64,000 nucleotides of DNA from Cinnamomum chago (GCA_038049695.1 CP142456.1:68165922-68229921); one strand, 5' to 3'. Positions 11,080 through 23,639 are shown, counted from the first letter of the stretch. Notes: generated from the sequence alone by a model not told the origin. A program made the numbers and translations.

Positions 11080-14000
11080 CTCCGTAAGTGCTTCTGTGGA
11101 AATCTAAAATGAGCAAGTACAATTAGCCCAATGTTTGGAGACATCATGAAAGTCACCTATCCATAAACTGCAAACTCCTTACTACAAGGTGGTTAGTCCT
11201 ATCCCATTCGAGAATGCACGATCCAACTTGCACTCAACAACTCGAATGCTTCGTCCCCTAGTCAAACAAAATTTCGGCAGCATGTCCGCGTGGTTCTCCA
11301 AGTACACGACACAGGTACAACATCAGTCGTACCTATGTATGTACACAGAGAACAATGGGACATCAACCGAAACTTTGTCTAACATCAGACTTGCATGAGC
11401 TATTGAGTATTAAGATGTATAATTGCATTCTCAAACTGTCCGAACTGGACAATTCAAGAATTGTATACGACAAAGTTCGAATGTACATCACAAGAACAAC
11501 GAATCTAGTCGAAGACCCAATCCATCGCGTCAAGGATTACCGAACTTATGTCGTACACAATTCTCGAACGGGTCTAAGTTTCACTAATGCATGCAAATGA
11601 ATAGAATAAGTTGATAATGAAAGGTTCACAACCAATGAAATCATCAAATATAAATTTACTGATTCAGGGACCGAGTAGAACAACACAGAAAAGCAAGAAT
11701 GGAATAAGAAGATGAGCAAATGAATGTTACAAACTTACAATTGACCAAGGTAAATAGATGAATCTACATGTAAATAGTAACATCACTAATCAAGACACGA
11801 GCCTGGCATTTCAATTCCTACTTGGGTCATTAACTCATTATTAGTTGTGATTTTAGGCAAAAAGAATAAAAATGTGTATATATCAAATTCCAACAAGAAA
11901 ACAGGGTGTTACTCCAAATACCAACCAGAACAAATACTAATTCAAAGTATTACCATTATTTGCTCAACTTGGGATTCGTGAACATGCCAGCAGACCTATT
12001 GACTAATTCAGAATGCACTACCAATACAAAAATCACTTCTTTTTTTTCCAAACCAATTCCAGTACTGCCTGTTTGCTTAATTGCCATTGCGTTTTTAGTT
12101 CTACTTTTCCTTTTTTTTTTTTTATCATTGACTTTCCAATAAGAATTCATAATAAATGAGGTTACATACGTGACATAAATATTGAAGAGTTTATGACTGA
12201 AGAAACCCAAGGTAAGGAAATCGATGTGACCTCAATCAAAGCAAAAATGATTCGTGCAAATTTATTGTCAATGAGTGAATATTCGGTAATTTCTTACCTA
12301 AACTTACTAAAAAATAAAAGTAATTGGTGTGGAGTCCATCTTCCACAGGTATTTTTTCGTTATCTTTCTCATTTCTTACCATATAAGTTATGATTGAGGC
12401 CAACTATATTGACAAGACAAATGTCCTAGCCTTATGCATTTGTCCATTTATTTCTATAAGAGCATATGGTATTGAAGAGCTTGTTTCTTATGGAACTTGT
12501 TCATGTATTTCTTATACTTCACCTTTTGTGTTTTTAGGTTTCACAGAGACCATTCCCCCACCACTCCAATCCAAGAAACCAATCAGTACTAGGATTCATC
12601 GTTGAGAATGAGTCCCCACCAAAGGGAAAGAAATTTAACATCAAGATAGATAAACACAAGGACTAGGTTTTACTCAATGATGACAAGCACATATTAGATG
12701 TTTAAGCTTGATTTGGTCATAGATTAGATGGGGGAACTATTTTTGTCTTTAATTAGCTCATCCAAACAATGACCGTTTGATTCGTTGGGACGTTTTTAGG
12801 ATGGACTGCAGTCATCATCGTCATCATCTTCGCCTTATTTCATTAATTTAATGTCCAGTTTTTGTATGGATTGGGTAATGGATTTCTATGAGTCAAATTT
12901 AAGGTGATGATTTATTTTTTTAAAATACCCCACCCTTTGTTTCAACTTCCTTGAAGTTTCATATAAATGCAAACTACCTGTATAAATCAGTTGGCAGGCA
13001 CCTGAGTCACTTTAGAGAGGAAAATGTTGCATCTTTTACACTATAAATAATATATAAAAATAATACAAAAAGTCTAAATAAGAGGAAATAAAACTAGAAG
13101 GGATGGATAGCAACTGCATAACACTTATTGCCTATGCATCAAGTATAATACATAAAAAATTAAATAGAGATGAAAAGAACCAAGTATGTGTGTATATGGT
13201 GCAAACAGAGGACAAAAACACTGTTTTGCAATAGCCAGTAGTTGGAACTCAGAACCAGCAGTGAAGACAACACCTACTGGTGGTTGGAACTCAGGTCCAA
13301 CTGTGATAATAGGGACCAAAGAGCTCCTGCTATTTGAAACTTTGAAACTCTATATCGAAATCCATCAACAAACATCAAACTAAATAAGGGTAGAATCATC
13401 TTTTCTGCATTCCTACTACAGTAATTCAAACAGTTGGTAAGCATTTCAGTAGTAATATCTTATATTCTTATTAAAAAGTTCCATCAAACAATTTAACTTT
13501 CATGGTAAAAAGACCTCATTGAATCTTTGGATCAAGCACTCGGAAGTCATCCATAAGTGATAAAAAAAAAGACCTGGAATGATCTCACTGTGGCTTTCCT
13601 TCACTTACTTGTCAAATGTCCACAAATAAAGAGCTATCAAGAACCTCATATCCATGCAAATATCTCATTTAGGCATTGCATTAAACATTTGCAATATGTA
13701 CTACATAGCAAATGACATTTGTTAGTTCACATCACGAAGCAGTAGTAATAGTAGTAGTCTTACCCGCTGATGACTTCAAAGGTCAAAATCTAATGTTCCC
13801 TTTCAAATTGGAAGAAAACAACAGATACAGTAACTGTGAGAAAATAGAAGAAGAAAAGATAATTAGGAGAGATGAAAGGTTATTCTAAAAAATAACAGAT
13901 ATGGTAACTGTGACAAAAAGGAAGAAGAAAATGTAGTTGGGAGAGATGAGAGGTAATTCTCAAACCACACACACACAGCAGAAAACTCATTTACAAATGG

Positions 14001-14640
14001 AAGAGGAATTGCTCCAATTTTAATAAAAGTTACAAATAATCCCTTTAATCAAATGGGCAGTACCTTCATTACTAAGCATGCATAATATTTTACAAGGCTT
14101 CCTAAACAAATAAACATTACAGAACCTACCTACCAGACTGTAATGAGCCACCATGGTCATAAACTAAAAGAAGGAAATTGAAAATTACAAGGCAAACCAC
14201 ATTCAGTAGAAGTTGCCTTCTTGCCAAATGGATTCAGTGGAAGAGTACCTCTGTTAGTGACAGAATAAACATCGGTGTTCAAAAGATTAAGATATTATAT
14301 AGCCACACAAATATCAGATAGAGACCCCAGTGATTCTTGTAAGGCTATAGTGTCATAAACACATCTCATCAAAACAGGCAAAAGTAGCCAAGATCTACAT
14401 GCATTCAACCACTGATTTCGACTCCGAGGCCTTGCATCACCGATTTTCCCCATCATTCATTCAACAACATTAACAAACAACAACAAATAAATCAAACGAA
14501 AATAAAATAAAATAAAATAAAACATACCAGCAGCTTTAGCAAGAGTAGAAATCGCTGAGATTGAATGGTGCGAGCTAGGGTATCCTACACTCAATACACA
14601 AAAACAGCAACAGGGAAAAAAATAAAAAAATTTGTAACTG
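11080..14640. other. CACTA-1 interior upstream of TNP2, no clear gene
   Basis: About 3.5 kb with no long reading frame. Two places look exon-like on the plus strand: one after an acceptor at about 12538 (open about 120 bases, encoding VENESPPKGKKFNIKIDKHK) and one at 13230-13320 with repeated GGWNSGP-type phrases. I cannot match either to a known protein, so they are only possible captured exons. The minus-strand transposase transcript must cross or start within this stretch. Confidence 0.4.
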
Positions 14641-14654
14641 TATACAGTTACAGA

Positions 14655-15250
14655 GAGAGACGGAGGGAGAAGGGGAAAAGGAGAGAGAGAGAGAGAGAGA
14701 GAGAGAGCTGGTGGTGGTTCCGGTGACAGCTCCAAACGCACGGGACGGCACAGTGCAGAGCGAGAGGAAGAGAGAGGGAGGGAGAGGGAGAGGGAGCGGG
14801 AGGGAGAGAGAGAACTCGGTATGGGCGGCGGGATGGCAGGTTTAGGCACGGGAGAGCAGAGGGCGGCGGCTGGGCAGAGAGGGTGAACGCAGGGAGAGGG
14901 GGAGAGAAGGGAAGGAGAGGGAGAGAAGAGAGAGAAGCGAAGGGGGAGCGAGTGAGAGAGAGAGAGAGGAGATGAGCGATTGAGGGCAGAGGAGATGAGC
15001 GCGCGGGAGAGCAGAGGGCGGGAGGGGAAAAAAACAGAGGAAGGAAAAGCAGAGGGCGGCGGCTGGGCAGAGAGGGTGAACGCAGGGAGAGGGGGAGAGA
15101 AGGGAAGGAGAGGGAGAGAAGAGAGAGAACCGAAGGGGGAGCGAGTGAGAGAGACAGAGAGGAGATCGATGAGCGATTGAGGGCAGAGGAGATGAGCGCG
15201 CGGGAGCTGAGGAAAAATGAAGAGGGAAAGAAAAAGAGGGTTTGGCGGGG
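14655..15250 (-). promoter_or_regulatory. CT-rich (minus strand) leader region of CACTA-1
   Basis: Nearly pure purine on the plus strand: (GA)n runs around 14683-14708 and an imperfect duplication in which the block around 14860-14980 is repeated around 15045-15180. On the minus strand this is a pyrimidine tract upstream of TNP2, at the place where CACTA elements keep the promoter and 5' leader. Similar CT-rich leaders occur in CACTA-2 (20060-20330) and CACTA-3 (35180-35480). The long Ser/Leu/Pro frames here are low-complexity artefacts. Confidence 0.5.
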
Positions 15251-15868
15251 TATTGACATTAGCGACCGCCATTTACCTTTTTGCGGCCGCCTATGGCGGT
15301 CGCCCGCTTTCTTGTGAGCAAATGCTCATTTCTCTAGTAGTGTTTCTTCTTCTTCCTCCTCCACTTCCTTCCTCCACCCATTTTTCATCTTCTTCCTTTC
15401 TTAGCTGCTTGTTTTTCATCTTCCTCCTCCTTCCTCCAACTCCATCTCAAACCCAAACCTCACATATTAAACGTCACAATAGTGGAATATGGTAGGGTTT
15501 CATGTTCTACCCTCATTGATCTCCGACGAGTTGTAGATCAAGAAGATGAAAAATACAACTAGGATTTCTGCGAGCTTGCTAGAATGTGAAAAGATGTGGA
15601 AGAGGAAGCATTGGAATCGATGAGCAACGCCTATTATCAGTTGAGTTTAGATCGATGGAGGAGGTGAGGGAAAGGAGGAAGATGAACAATGGGGAAAACG
15701 GGTTTTGATCGACTGTAAAAGGGCAAACGAGCGGCGATATCCCCTCTCAAGGAAAACTGAAAAAATTTATACCAAATCAGGCCTGTAGGATCATTGCAGT
15801 GTATAGAGTCTTTCTAAGCCTCTTTTGATTTTAAATGAGTTTAAGAGGATTTTTTCGGTAAAATCCTC

Positions 15869-16111
15869 TAAAGTCTTATACATAAAACACCTGTGGCAAT
15901 TTTTCGGACAAATGTGCGTCATGGCCAACGACACATTTGATTCTCTTGAGACTTCACTTGGGGCGGCCACCCCCATATAGTCACAACTTGGATCCACCCA
16001 TGCTGCTTGCAATCCTGGTATATCGTGACTATTCCTCTTTTCATCTTTTAATGTAGCATCGAGCTTATTAAACTTTCATTGTCGGCTGTATATCGAGTCA
16101 ATATATATAGT
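15869..16111. repeat. R1 repeat, copy a, right part
   Basis: Continuation of R1 after MULE-1, starting with the second TSD copy (15869-15877). It runs parallel to 985-1265 and to 47390-47700, and includes 'gtcttttcatcttttaatgtagcatc'-like text and 'ggctgtatatcgagtcaatatata', after which R2 begins. Confidence 0.75.
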
Positions 16112-17087
16112 AATTTTTCAAAGGTGAGCGCTATACAAGGCCCGCCAGTTTTGAAAATAAAAACGCCCCGTCAGTTTGACGTTTACTGCATTGAATGGGT
16201 TGTCATATCAAAAACAAGGCAACTAAATACCTTGAAGTACTCCTAATTTCTTTCTTCAAACCGATAATATATAAGTCCTAATTTTTCGCTAGATGGCTCT
16301 GTTTTTTCTCCAAATGGTTTCCATTGACGTGTTGTGACATTAAAAACTATTGCTATGAAAAAAGTGTGGCCCACAAGTTAGATGGTTTGGATTAAATACA
16401 TGGCCTACAAGCTCAAGTTGGTAGCAGGGCATAGTCCTCAGACGATAGCCCAATGAATCTATCAATAGGGCCCACCACTGACCCAAACTGCTTGAAATCC
16501 ACATCACTTTTTTTTACTAGGGGCGGTCTTATTTTGTCCAATCAAAGGTGTGATTTTTCATGAGGGCCCCAACATCCATTCATCACATGTAAATCACATT
16601 ATTTAACGGGGGGCATTTGTGGAAAAGAAAAAGATCATTACATATTTTGCCATAAAAGAGAAGGCCATTTAATTTGATTGGTTGGGATTTTTCATGAGTG
16701 GGCCATCGACAACCACTCACCACATGTAAATCATATTCTACAGTGGGACCACTTATGAAAATAAAAATAATTATTAGATAACGCGATTTAGAAGGCTGTT
16801 ATTTGGCCCACTTATAAAAAAAAGAAATCCGATCATAATAACTCTCAACTTATATGGCCCCTACTATAATCTCATTCAAATAGGAGCTTAACATATGTAC
16901 GTCCAACCTTTGAATCTCTCTCTCTCTCTCTCTCAAATTCAATCCTCCTAGTTAGAGCCTTGTATCTTATTTCGTCTCTCTCTCTTTCAAATTCAAGCCT
17001 CCTATTTTATATAGCCTTGTGCTCTGTTTCCTTTCCTACACACTCTCATAAAGAGGTGTGTTAATAAATGCCAGTAGAATGTTTTTA
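16112..17087. repeat. R2 repeat, copy a, left part
   Basis: Noncoding repeat beginning 'ggtgagcgctatacaaggcc' just after a TA run. Closely similar to 42002-43036 and to 57157-57975. It contains several TC microsatellites and near its end a 65-base unit ('gaggtgtgttaataaatgcc'). The final nine bases (17079-17087, atgttttta) are the left TSD of MULE-2. In copies a and c, R2 directly follows R1, so the two parts probably form one older mobile or duplicated unit. Confidence 0.75.
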
Positions 17088-18117
17088 GGGGAAACTACAT
17101 GAAAAATCCCTCTAGGACGCCCGAAGTAGGGAGAGAACCCAGCATTATTCTAGTGATGGGAGGGGTCCTTTGGGTGGGTTTCTTTATTTATTTTTTTGTC
17201 GTTTAGCGAGGTTGTCGATATCTACAATATAGTTGTCGATATCGACTAGTATGCGAAAACCTTTTATACATCGCCCCATGTCTTCATTTCTTTGTCAGAA
17301 CTTTTTCATCGTCTACAACAAGTGCTCTGCCGAATTTCCTTCTCAAAAAACAGCTCAAAAATTACTCCAAGTGGTGGTTCGATTCCATTAATAGGTTGGT
17401 ACCCACATTAAACACCTTCCTATATTGCATCATCTACCCTAAAATGTCATAAGTTTGATTCCTTTTCAGTAATGATTTCTATCAGTTGTATTCTGAACCC
17501 TAAAAGGAGCCGTTTGAAAACTGTACCAGTTGTGTAAATGCATATCTGTATGTAGCTTTGCTTGAAGATTACCATTTGTGTGGTAAATATCGTATTCGTT
17601 TTGTGCTTCGTTAATATCACTTTCGTTTTGGGTTTTTAGGTTTTGAAAAGGGGTTTCTTTTTTGTAGGCACTGTTTTTCTCTATATTGCATCATCTACCC
17701 TAAAATGTCATAAGTCTGATTCCTTTTCAGTAATGACTTATTTCAGTTGTTGTCTGAACCCTAAAAGGAGTCATTTTAATACTATACCAGTTGTGTAAAT
17801 ACATATCTGTATATAACTTTGCTTGAAAATTACCATTTGTGATGTAAATATCAATTTCGTTTTGTACTTGGTTAATATCACTTTTGTGTTGGGTTTTTTA
17901 GGGTTTGAAAAGGAGTTTATTTTTTGTATGAACTGTTTTTCTCTGTTGTGTTCTTTCAGTAAGTGACACTTAGCATAGTTTCATTATGTTCAAATAAGGC
18001 ACAGCATGGGCAATTTAACAGTGGCTAATGGTTTAGAAATATATACTTGCTCTGTCTTTATAAATGTTTTGAACTTTCGTATTTCTCTAACCAAAGTTCT
18101 TGTGATTTGACGATAGC
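17088..18117. promoter_or_regulatory. 5' end and leader of MULE-2 upstream of MURA
   Basis: About 1 kb with no reading frame of note. It includes a tandem duplication of a roughly 255-base block (17425-17680 compared with 17683-17940; shared phrases 'catcatctaccctaaaatgtcataag' and 'tttgcttgaa'). The MURA promoter is expected here; I cannot point to a TATA box with confidence. Confidence 0.5.
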
Positions 18118-19535
18118 ATGTCAGTGAGCGAGGTGTTGGTCATATTCCACTATGATGGTGACTTCCAATTCGATATAATCCATCCGGTGTACAATGGAGG
18201 AAATCAAAAGATGAGATATTTACCGACGGATATAACATATGACTCACTGGTTAACGAAGCAACTGAAGCATCTAATTGGAATTCATCCATTCGGAGATTA
18301 AGCATACAATACCTTCATCACAATGGACGGGCATTTTCAATGGCAAGCATCGACGACGACAATGATGTGAAGAGAATGTTCAAAGCATCGGGGAATGATG
18401 TGAATGGGATATATCTATATGTCTTCAAAGATACTAAGAACCGGCAAAGTATAGGAGGAGAACAATGGAGGTATGTGCATAGGTTCTATCGGTAAATCAA
18501 TAGATTACCAAAAACTAAGTATGTCTTCCTAGTTGCTTATTGTCCTTTGTTGATTCATTGTAGGTATGAAAAGAACGTTCGAGGTCAAAACTGTGCAAAA
18601 AAAGTGAGGATCCCGTGTAGAACTTGTACGAGAAACCATTGTATAGAGCCAACGCCCGCTACAGAGCTGCCTACCATTGATCTACATGAAGACAAAGACA
18701 TCCATTTCCCTTATGTGAGTAATGAATGCAGTCCACATCAGGTTGCAGTACAAGATGATGTTATTGATGATATTGACATTGGAACAAACAGTCATGATGA
18801 AATTCATTCCGATGAACATACTGCCATCGGACAGATTCGTCAGATCCCAAATGTGAAGATCGAAAGCAATGGTGTCGAGGTCAATCTAGTTAACACTGCA
18901 AATTGTTCAAATCAAACTTCAGTTGTTGATTTTGAAGACAGAATGGAGCCTGAAGAGGTGAACACGGAGGTTGGTAATAACTCGGCTAAGGAAATGTGGG
19001 TTGGCCGTGAGTTCCCTGATCGTCAGACATTTCGGAATACTCTTGCCAAGTTTGCAATTTATGCCAACTTTACTCTTAAACACTTGAAGACCAACTCGAC
19101 CAAGGTGACAGCTTGCTACAAAGATCTGGGTTGTCCTTGGCGGATCCACGCTTCTATTGTAGAATCAGGACCACAATTTAAAGTTAGAACATACAATCCT
19201 AACCACCGATGCTCGAAGCCATTGATGGGCATGACACATCGACAGGCAACTTTGGCCCTTATTTCTGAATTCATCATGGATAGAGTCCGACAAAACGTAG
19301 ATTTAAAGCCGAAGGAGATAATGAACGACTACCAAATGGAATTTGGGTCGACCATCAGCTATAGGAAGGCACTTATAGCAAAAGATTTGGCTCTGCGTAT
19401 TGTGCGAGGATCATACGAGGAATCCTTCCAGCTTCTGCCTCTCTACTGTATTGAATTGAAGAAAACCAACCCTGGCACAATAACAAACATAGACACCACG
19501 TCTGATGACCGTTTCAGAAGGTTTTTTTGGGCATT

Positions 19536-21987
19536 CACTACTAGAAAAAAGGGCTTTTATATCGGTTGCAAAAAGTGCCCTATATCGGTTTTTCATATAA
19601 CCGATATAATATCTTCAGTCAAGGTATTTTATATCGGTTAATATTTTTTTATATCGGTCATTTTTTTTTTATATCGGTTACACTGGAACCGACATAATAA
19701 TCTCTATATATAATATCGGTTAGGAAAATATGTGATATTAATTTCAATAAAACCGATATTATAGACAAATATTTTATATCGGTTGTATACATATATTTTA
19801 TATCGGTTGTATAGACATATTTTATATCGGTTATTATGGAACCGATATTATATATACATATTTTATATCGGTTATTTCCCCCCTTTTTATTTTTCCTTCT
19901 TCCCTCCCTTTTCAGGACGTCCTGCGGCTAACCGCCTGTGCACATGCGGCTAACCGCAAGTGCACATGCGGCTAACCGCCAGTGCACCTGCGGCTAGCCG
20001 CCAGTTATATATAATATTTTATATCGGTTATTATGAAACCGATATTATATACCTCAAATCCCTTAATCCCCCGCGCGGGCTCAGTCCTTCTTTCCCTCTT
20101 TTTTTTTCTTTCCCTCTTTTTATTTCCTTACCTCCCTTCTCTTTCTTTCTCCATCATTCCTTCTTTCCTCTCACTCTCGCTCTCTTCTCTCCTCACTCTC
20201 GCCTCTCTTCCCAGCGCTTCTCTCCCTCCAAAAACCCATTTCCTCTCACTCTCGCTCTCTCTGCTCTTCTCTCACTCTCGCTTTCTCTACTCTCTCTCTG
20301 CTCTCCCTGTCTCTCTCGCTCACTCTCGTTCTCCGGAGAAGTAGAAGACGACGACGACGACGACGAAGAGGAAGAAGCTGCTCTTCCGGCGCTGTGCAGG
20401 TGCCAGGTACATCACGTTCTTTCCTTTCTTTTTGTTTCGTTTCTTTCTTTCCCTTTTCTTCTGCTGCTACTGTTTTCTGTTCTCTCTCTCTCTCTGTTTT
20501 TCTTTTTTTTTTCTGTTTTCTCACGATCTCTGCTGCTGTTTTTCTTGCTGCTGTTATGTATTTTTTTTCCCTGTTGTTTTTCTTTCCCTGCTGTGTTTCT
20601 GCTGTTTTTTTTCCCTGCTGCGTTTCTTCACAATTTTTTTTTCCCTGCTGTTTCGGCTAGCCGCCTCCAAGTTGACGGCTAGCCTCCAACTTGGTTCGGC
20701 TAGCCGCCTCCAAGTTGGAGGCTAGCCGCCAGAAGTTGAAGGTGATTTTACACTACTTTCCATTCAATCTGGGTTAAATCTCAAAACATGAAAGTTGTAG
20801 CCCTCTGAAAAATCTTTCATTTGGATCAAGAATCATGTTGTTTGGAGTTCAGAAGAGGAAGTTATGAATTTTCTACTGGAGACAACTCTGCTTCACTCGG
20901 GTTGCTGTTTTTCTGTGACCAGTCCGCTTCAAGGTGAGTTTACACTACTTTCCATTCAATCTGGGTTAAATCTCAAAAGATAAAAGTTGTAGCCCTCTGA
21001 TAAATATTTCATTTGGATCAAGAATCATGTTGTTTGGAGTTCAGAAGAGGAAGTTATGAATTTTCTACTGGAGACAACTCTGCTTCACTCAGGTTGCTGT
21101 TTTTCTGTGACCAGTCAGCTTCAAGGTGATTTTACACTACTTTACATTCAATCTGGGTTAAATCTCAAAACATGAAAGTTGTAGCCCTCTGATAAATATT
21201 TCATTTGGATCAAGAATTATGTTTTTTGGAGTTCAGAAGAGGAAGTTATGAATTTTCTACTGGAGACAACTCTGCTTCACTCGGGTTGCTGTTTTTCTGT
21301 GACCAGTCCGCTTCAAGGTGAGTTTACACTACTTTTCATTCAATCTGGGTTAAATCTCAAAACATGAAAGTTGTAGCCCTCTGATAAATCTTTCATTTGG
21401 ATCAAGAATCATGTTGTTTCGAGTTCAGAAGAGGAAGTAATGAATTTTCTACTGGAGACAAATTCTGCCATTCAAATCAGGATGGCTCACGGCTAGCCGC
21501 AGGAAAAGTTGGGGGCTAGCCGCAGGTGCACTGGCGGTTAGCCGCAGGAAGCACAGAAAATCATCCTGAAAAAAAAAATGCTTACTGGAAAGCTGACCGT
21601 GGGTCTGGCGGCTAGCCGCCAGGTGACCGTAAGGTCACCTGACCCTTTCTAGAAGGACTATTTATAAAAAAAAAAATACATATATAATATTAAATCGGTT
21701 ACAGAACAAACGATATAATACAATCCCAAAAAACTGATATTATAAATATTTTTTATATCGGTTTCACTTTTTTTATATCGGTTTTACAGCAATATGTGTT
21801 ATAATTTCAGGTTTAAAAGACATCAGTTGTCCAAAAACCGATATGAAATAATACACATATTATATCGGTTATTGTTATCTATTATATCGGGGGTACTTAT
21901 ATCGGTTTGAAGTTTACTAAAAAACCGATATAATAGGTCTTTTATATCGGTTTTTAGCCGATATAAAAACCCTTTTTTCTAGTAGTG
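19536..21987. mobile_element. CACTA-2: 2.45-kb non-autonomous CACTA inside the MURA gene
   Basis: Ends CACTACTAGAAAAAAGGG and its reverse complement, with TSD att (19533-19535, 21988-21990). Both subterminal regions (19555-19880, 21690-21975) are full of tatatcggtt / aaccgatata in both orientations, the probable transposase binding sites. The interior has a CT-rich leader-like tract (20060-20330), palindromic gcggctagccgc motifs, and a four-unit 192-bp array, but no transposase. The termini and interior match CACTA-3, so both belong to one family, distinct from CACTA-1 in subterminal motif. Confidence 0.95.
20735..21480 (+). repeat. 192-bp tandem array in CACTA-2 (about four units)
   Basis: The phrase aaggtgat/aaggtgagttt recurs at 20738, 20931, 21123 and 21315. 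Each unit contains 'catttggatcaagaatcatg' and 'cttcactcgggttgctg'. The same unit occurs at 40075-40600 in CACTA-3 and, reverse-complemented, at 29525-30842 in MULE-2. Units differ by only a few bases. Confidence 0.9.
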
Positions 21988-23149
21988 ATTTGGACCCTGT
22001 TTAAGGTCTTTCACGTCTTCGCTGAGACCGATGATTGCTGTAGACGGTACACATCTACGAGGTAAGTATCCTGGTGTCTTGCTTGTAGCCGTGACATACG
22101 ATGCGAATCATAAGCTACTACCCATCGCCTTTGCCTTTGCGGAAGCAGAACGGCGTGATAGTTGTGAGTGGTTTCTTGCGAACTTATTCATAGCGGTTGG
22201 AGAACCACCCAATTTGACCATTGTTTCAGATCGTCAGAAGGGTCTTATTCCAGCTCTCCATAACACTATACCCTCCGCAGTGCATTGCTACTGTTGCCGT
22301 CACATAGCTGAAAATATCAAAACCGCTTTCAGTGACGGCGCAATCGTTATCAAATTCTGGCGTGCCGCAAAGTCCTATAGGCCTTACGTTTATGAGGCAT
22401 ACATGACAGATATACGTGCAGTCAACCAAGAGGCTTTCAGCTACATTGAGGCAATTGGGAGGCAGCGTTGGGCAAATGCATACGTGCAAGGCTGTCGATA
22501 TGACATACTAACTAGTAATGCGGCTGAGTGTACTAACAGCCTGTTAAGGGACACAAGGGTACTGCCTATTGTAAAACAGGTCGAGGAGATACGTGCCAAG
22601 TTAATGGAGTTCTATCAAAAGCGTCATCTTCAGTCAAAGAGTGTAACTACTCGTCTAACTCCGTATGCGGAAAAATTCTTGAGCCAAGAAATGGAGGAAG
22701 CACGCAGGGTTCATGTACGTGTCGCTGGCCTGGTCGAATTTCAAATACAATCCGCAGAGTACGTGGACGTAGACGATCTCGAACGCAGAACTTGTACATG
22801 TCGTAAATGGGAGATTTTGGGCCTCCCATGTTGTCCTGCACTTGCATCAATGAAGGTAAGGAACTATGATCCATATGAGTTTTGCGAGCATTGGTACCTA
22901 TCAAGCGTTTATCGTGCAACGTATAATGAAGTTCTACATGCTACCCGGGACAACAAGCAATGGGAATACACAATTGAAGAAAGAGTTCTTCCACCACAAG
23001 CAAGTAAACAACCAGGGCATCCTAAAAAGAACAGGATTCGTACCGAAAATCGTGGCCTCCAACGAAGGGTAGTTACCTGCTCCAATTGTAAAGCGAGGGG
23101 GCATAACCGTGGAGGTTGTCGCAATCCTCCACGTGATGTGAATTGCTGA

Positions 23150-23560
23150 TTCAAGATAAATGATGTAAATGGGTTGTTCAAAGCTTGAACAGTACATGGT
23201 TTTTTTTTGGATTTTGGTGTAAATGGGTTCCACTGTGGAATTGAAGATTACAGTGATTTTTTTGGTACAGTTTGTGATGTAAATGGGTTGTTCAAAGCTT
23301 GAACAGTGCATTGCCTTTTTTTGGGGTTTCTTGTGTAAATGGGTTCCATTGGGGAATTGAAGATTGCATTTATTTTGCTAGTACAGTTTGTCATGTACAT
23401 GGGTTGTTCAAAGCTCGAACAGTGCAGTTCTTTTTTGTTTTCTTGGGGATTTTGGTGTAAATGGGTTCCACGGGGAATTGTAGATTGCATTTATTTTTGT
23501 GGTCCGGTTTGTGATGTAAATGGGTTCCTAGAAACTGTTCGAACGTGAATGAATGGTGAT
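23150..23560. repeat. 116-bp tandem repeats downstream of MURA
   Basis: Units beginning 'atgtaaatgggttgttcaaa' start near 23162, 23278 and 23393, with a partial unit near 23511. Each unit has two halves that both start with 'gtaaatgggtt'. It probably covers the 3' untranslated region of the transposase gene. Confidence 0.8.
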
Positions 23561-23639
23561 ATAAATGGGGTTTATATACATTTAGATTATTGTATCCATG
23601 TTGTTCTTATTAAGTAATTCCTTCCGTTCAAAATTATGA

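Larger units (their letters stand above)
2180..15342 (-). mobile_element. CACTA-1: 13.2-kb CACTA (En/Spm) transposon with TNP2 and TNPA-like genes
   Basis: The ends are CACTACTAGAAAA at the left and the reverse complement CACTACTAGAGAAA at the right. They are flanked by a 3-base TSD ttt (2177-2179, 15343-15345), as expected of CACTA elements. Joining the flanks rebuilds an uninterrupted stretch that matches the intact left arm of MULE-1 around 1803-1850, so the insertion point is exact and the element is younger than MULE-1. Both transposase genes read on the minus strand, so the functional 5' end is on the right. The element also holds a 178-bp tandem array and a captured RAD23 fragment. It is autonomous in layout, but the TNP2 frame has an internal stop. 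Confidence 0.95.
1300..15868. mobile_element. MULE-1: short non-autonomous Mutator-like element with 576-bp inverted repeats, split by CACTA-1
   Basis: Left arm is 1300-1875. The right arm is its reverse complement, found as 2127-2179 plus 15346-15868 (53 + 523 = 576 bases, exactly the left-arm length). The flanks carry a perfect 9-base direct repeat taaagtctt (1291-1299 and 15869-15877), the TSD size of Mutator-like elements. Without CACTA-1 the element is only about 1.40 kb and has no transposase, so it must be moved by another element. In the arm parts I compared, only two mismatches appeared, which suggests a recent insertion or gene conversion. Removing element plus one TSD gives a sequence that lines up with the uninterrupted R1 copy near 47234-47285. 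Confidence 0.9.
18118..23149 (+). pseudogene. MURA-like: MURA-type MULE transposase, disrupted by CACTA-2
   Basis: Exon 1 is 18118-18470 and exon 2 starts at 18564. The coding frame enters CACTA-2 at 19536 and resumes in frame after the second TSD at 21991, giving about 827 codons in all without another stop. Order: N-terminal PB1-like MudrA region; MuDR DNA-binding domain near 19000-19220 (VGREFPDRQTFRNTLAKFA, ending NPNHRCSK); transposase core with first Asp in VDGTHLRGKYPG (about 22034), second Asp in IVSDRQKGLIPAL, and Glu in NAAECTNSLLR; SWIM finger CTCRKWEILGLPCCPALA; and a C-terminal CCHC knuckle CSNCKARGHNRGGC. The SWIM His position reads Pro (CCT), which should weaken zinc binding. 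With the 2.45-kb insertion the protein would end a few residues into CACTA-2. Confidence 0.93.

Noticed and set aside
14457-15272. A 271-residue minus-strand frame and an overlapping 203-residue frame
   Set aside because: Composition is almost only Ser, Leu, Pro, Phe from a (CT)n-rich strand; several frames are open at once and an internal duplication explains the repeated peptide.
19960-20725. A 240-residue frame in CACTA-2
   Set aside because: Translation of CT- and TTTCT-rich sequence; overlapping frames are equally open.
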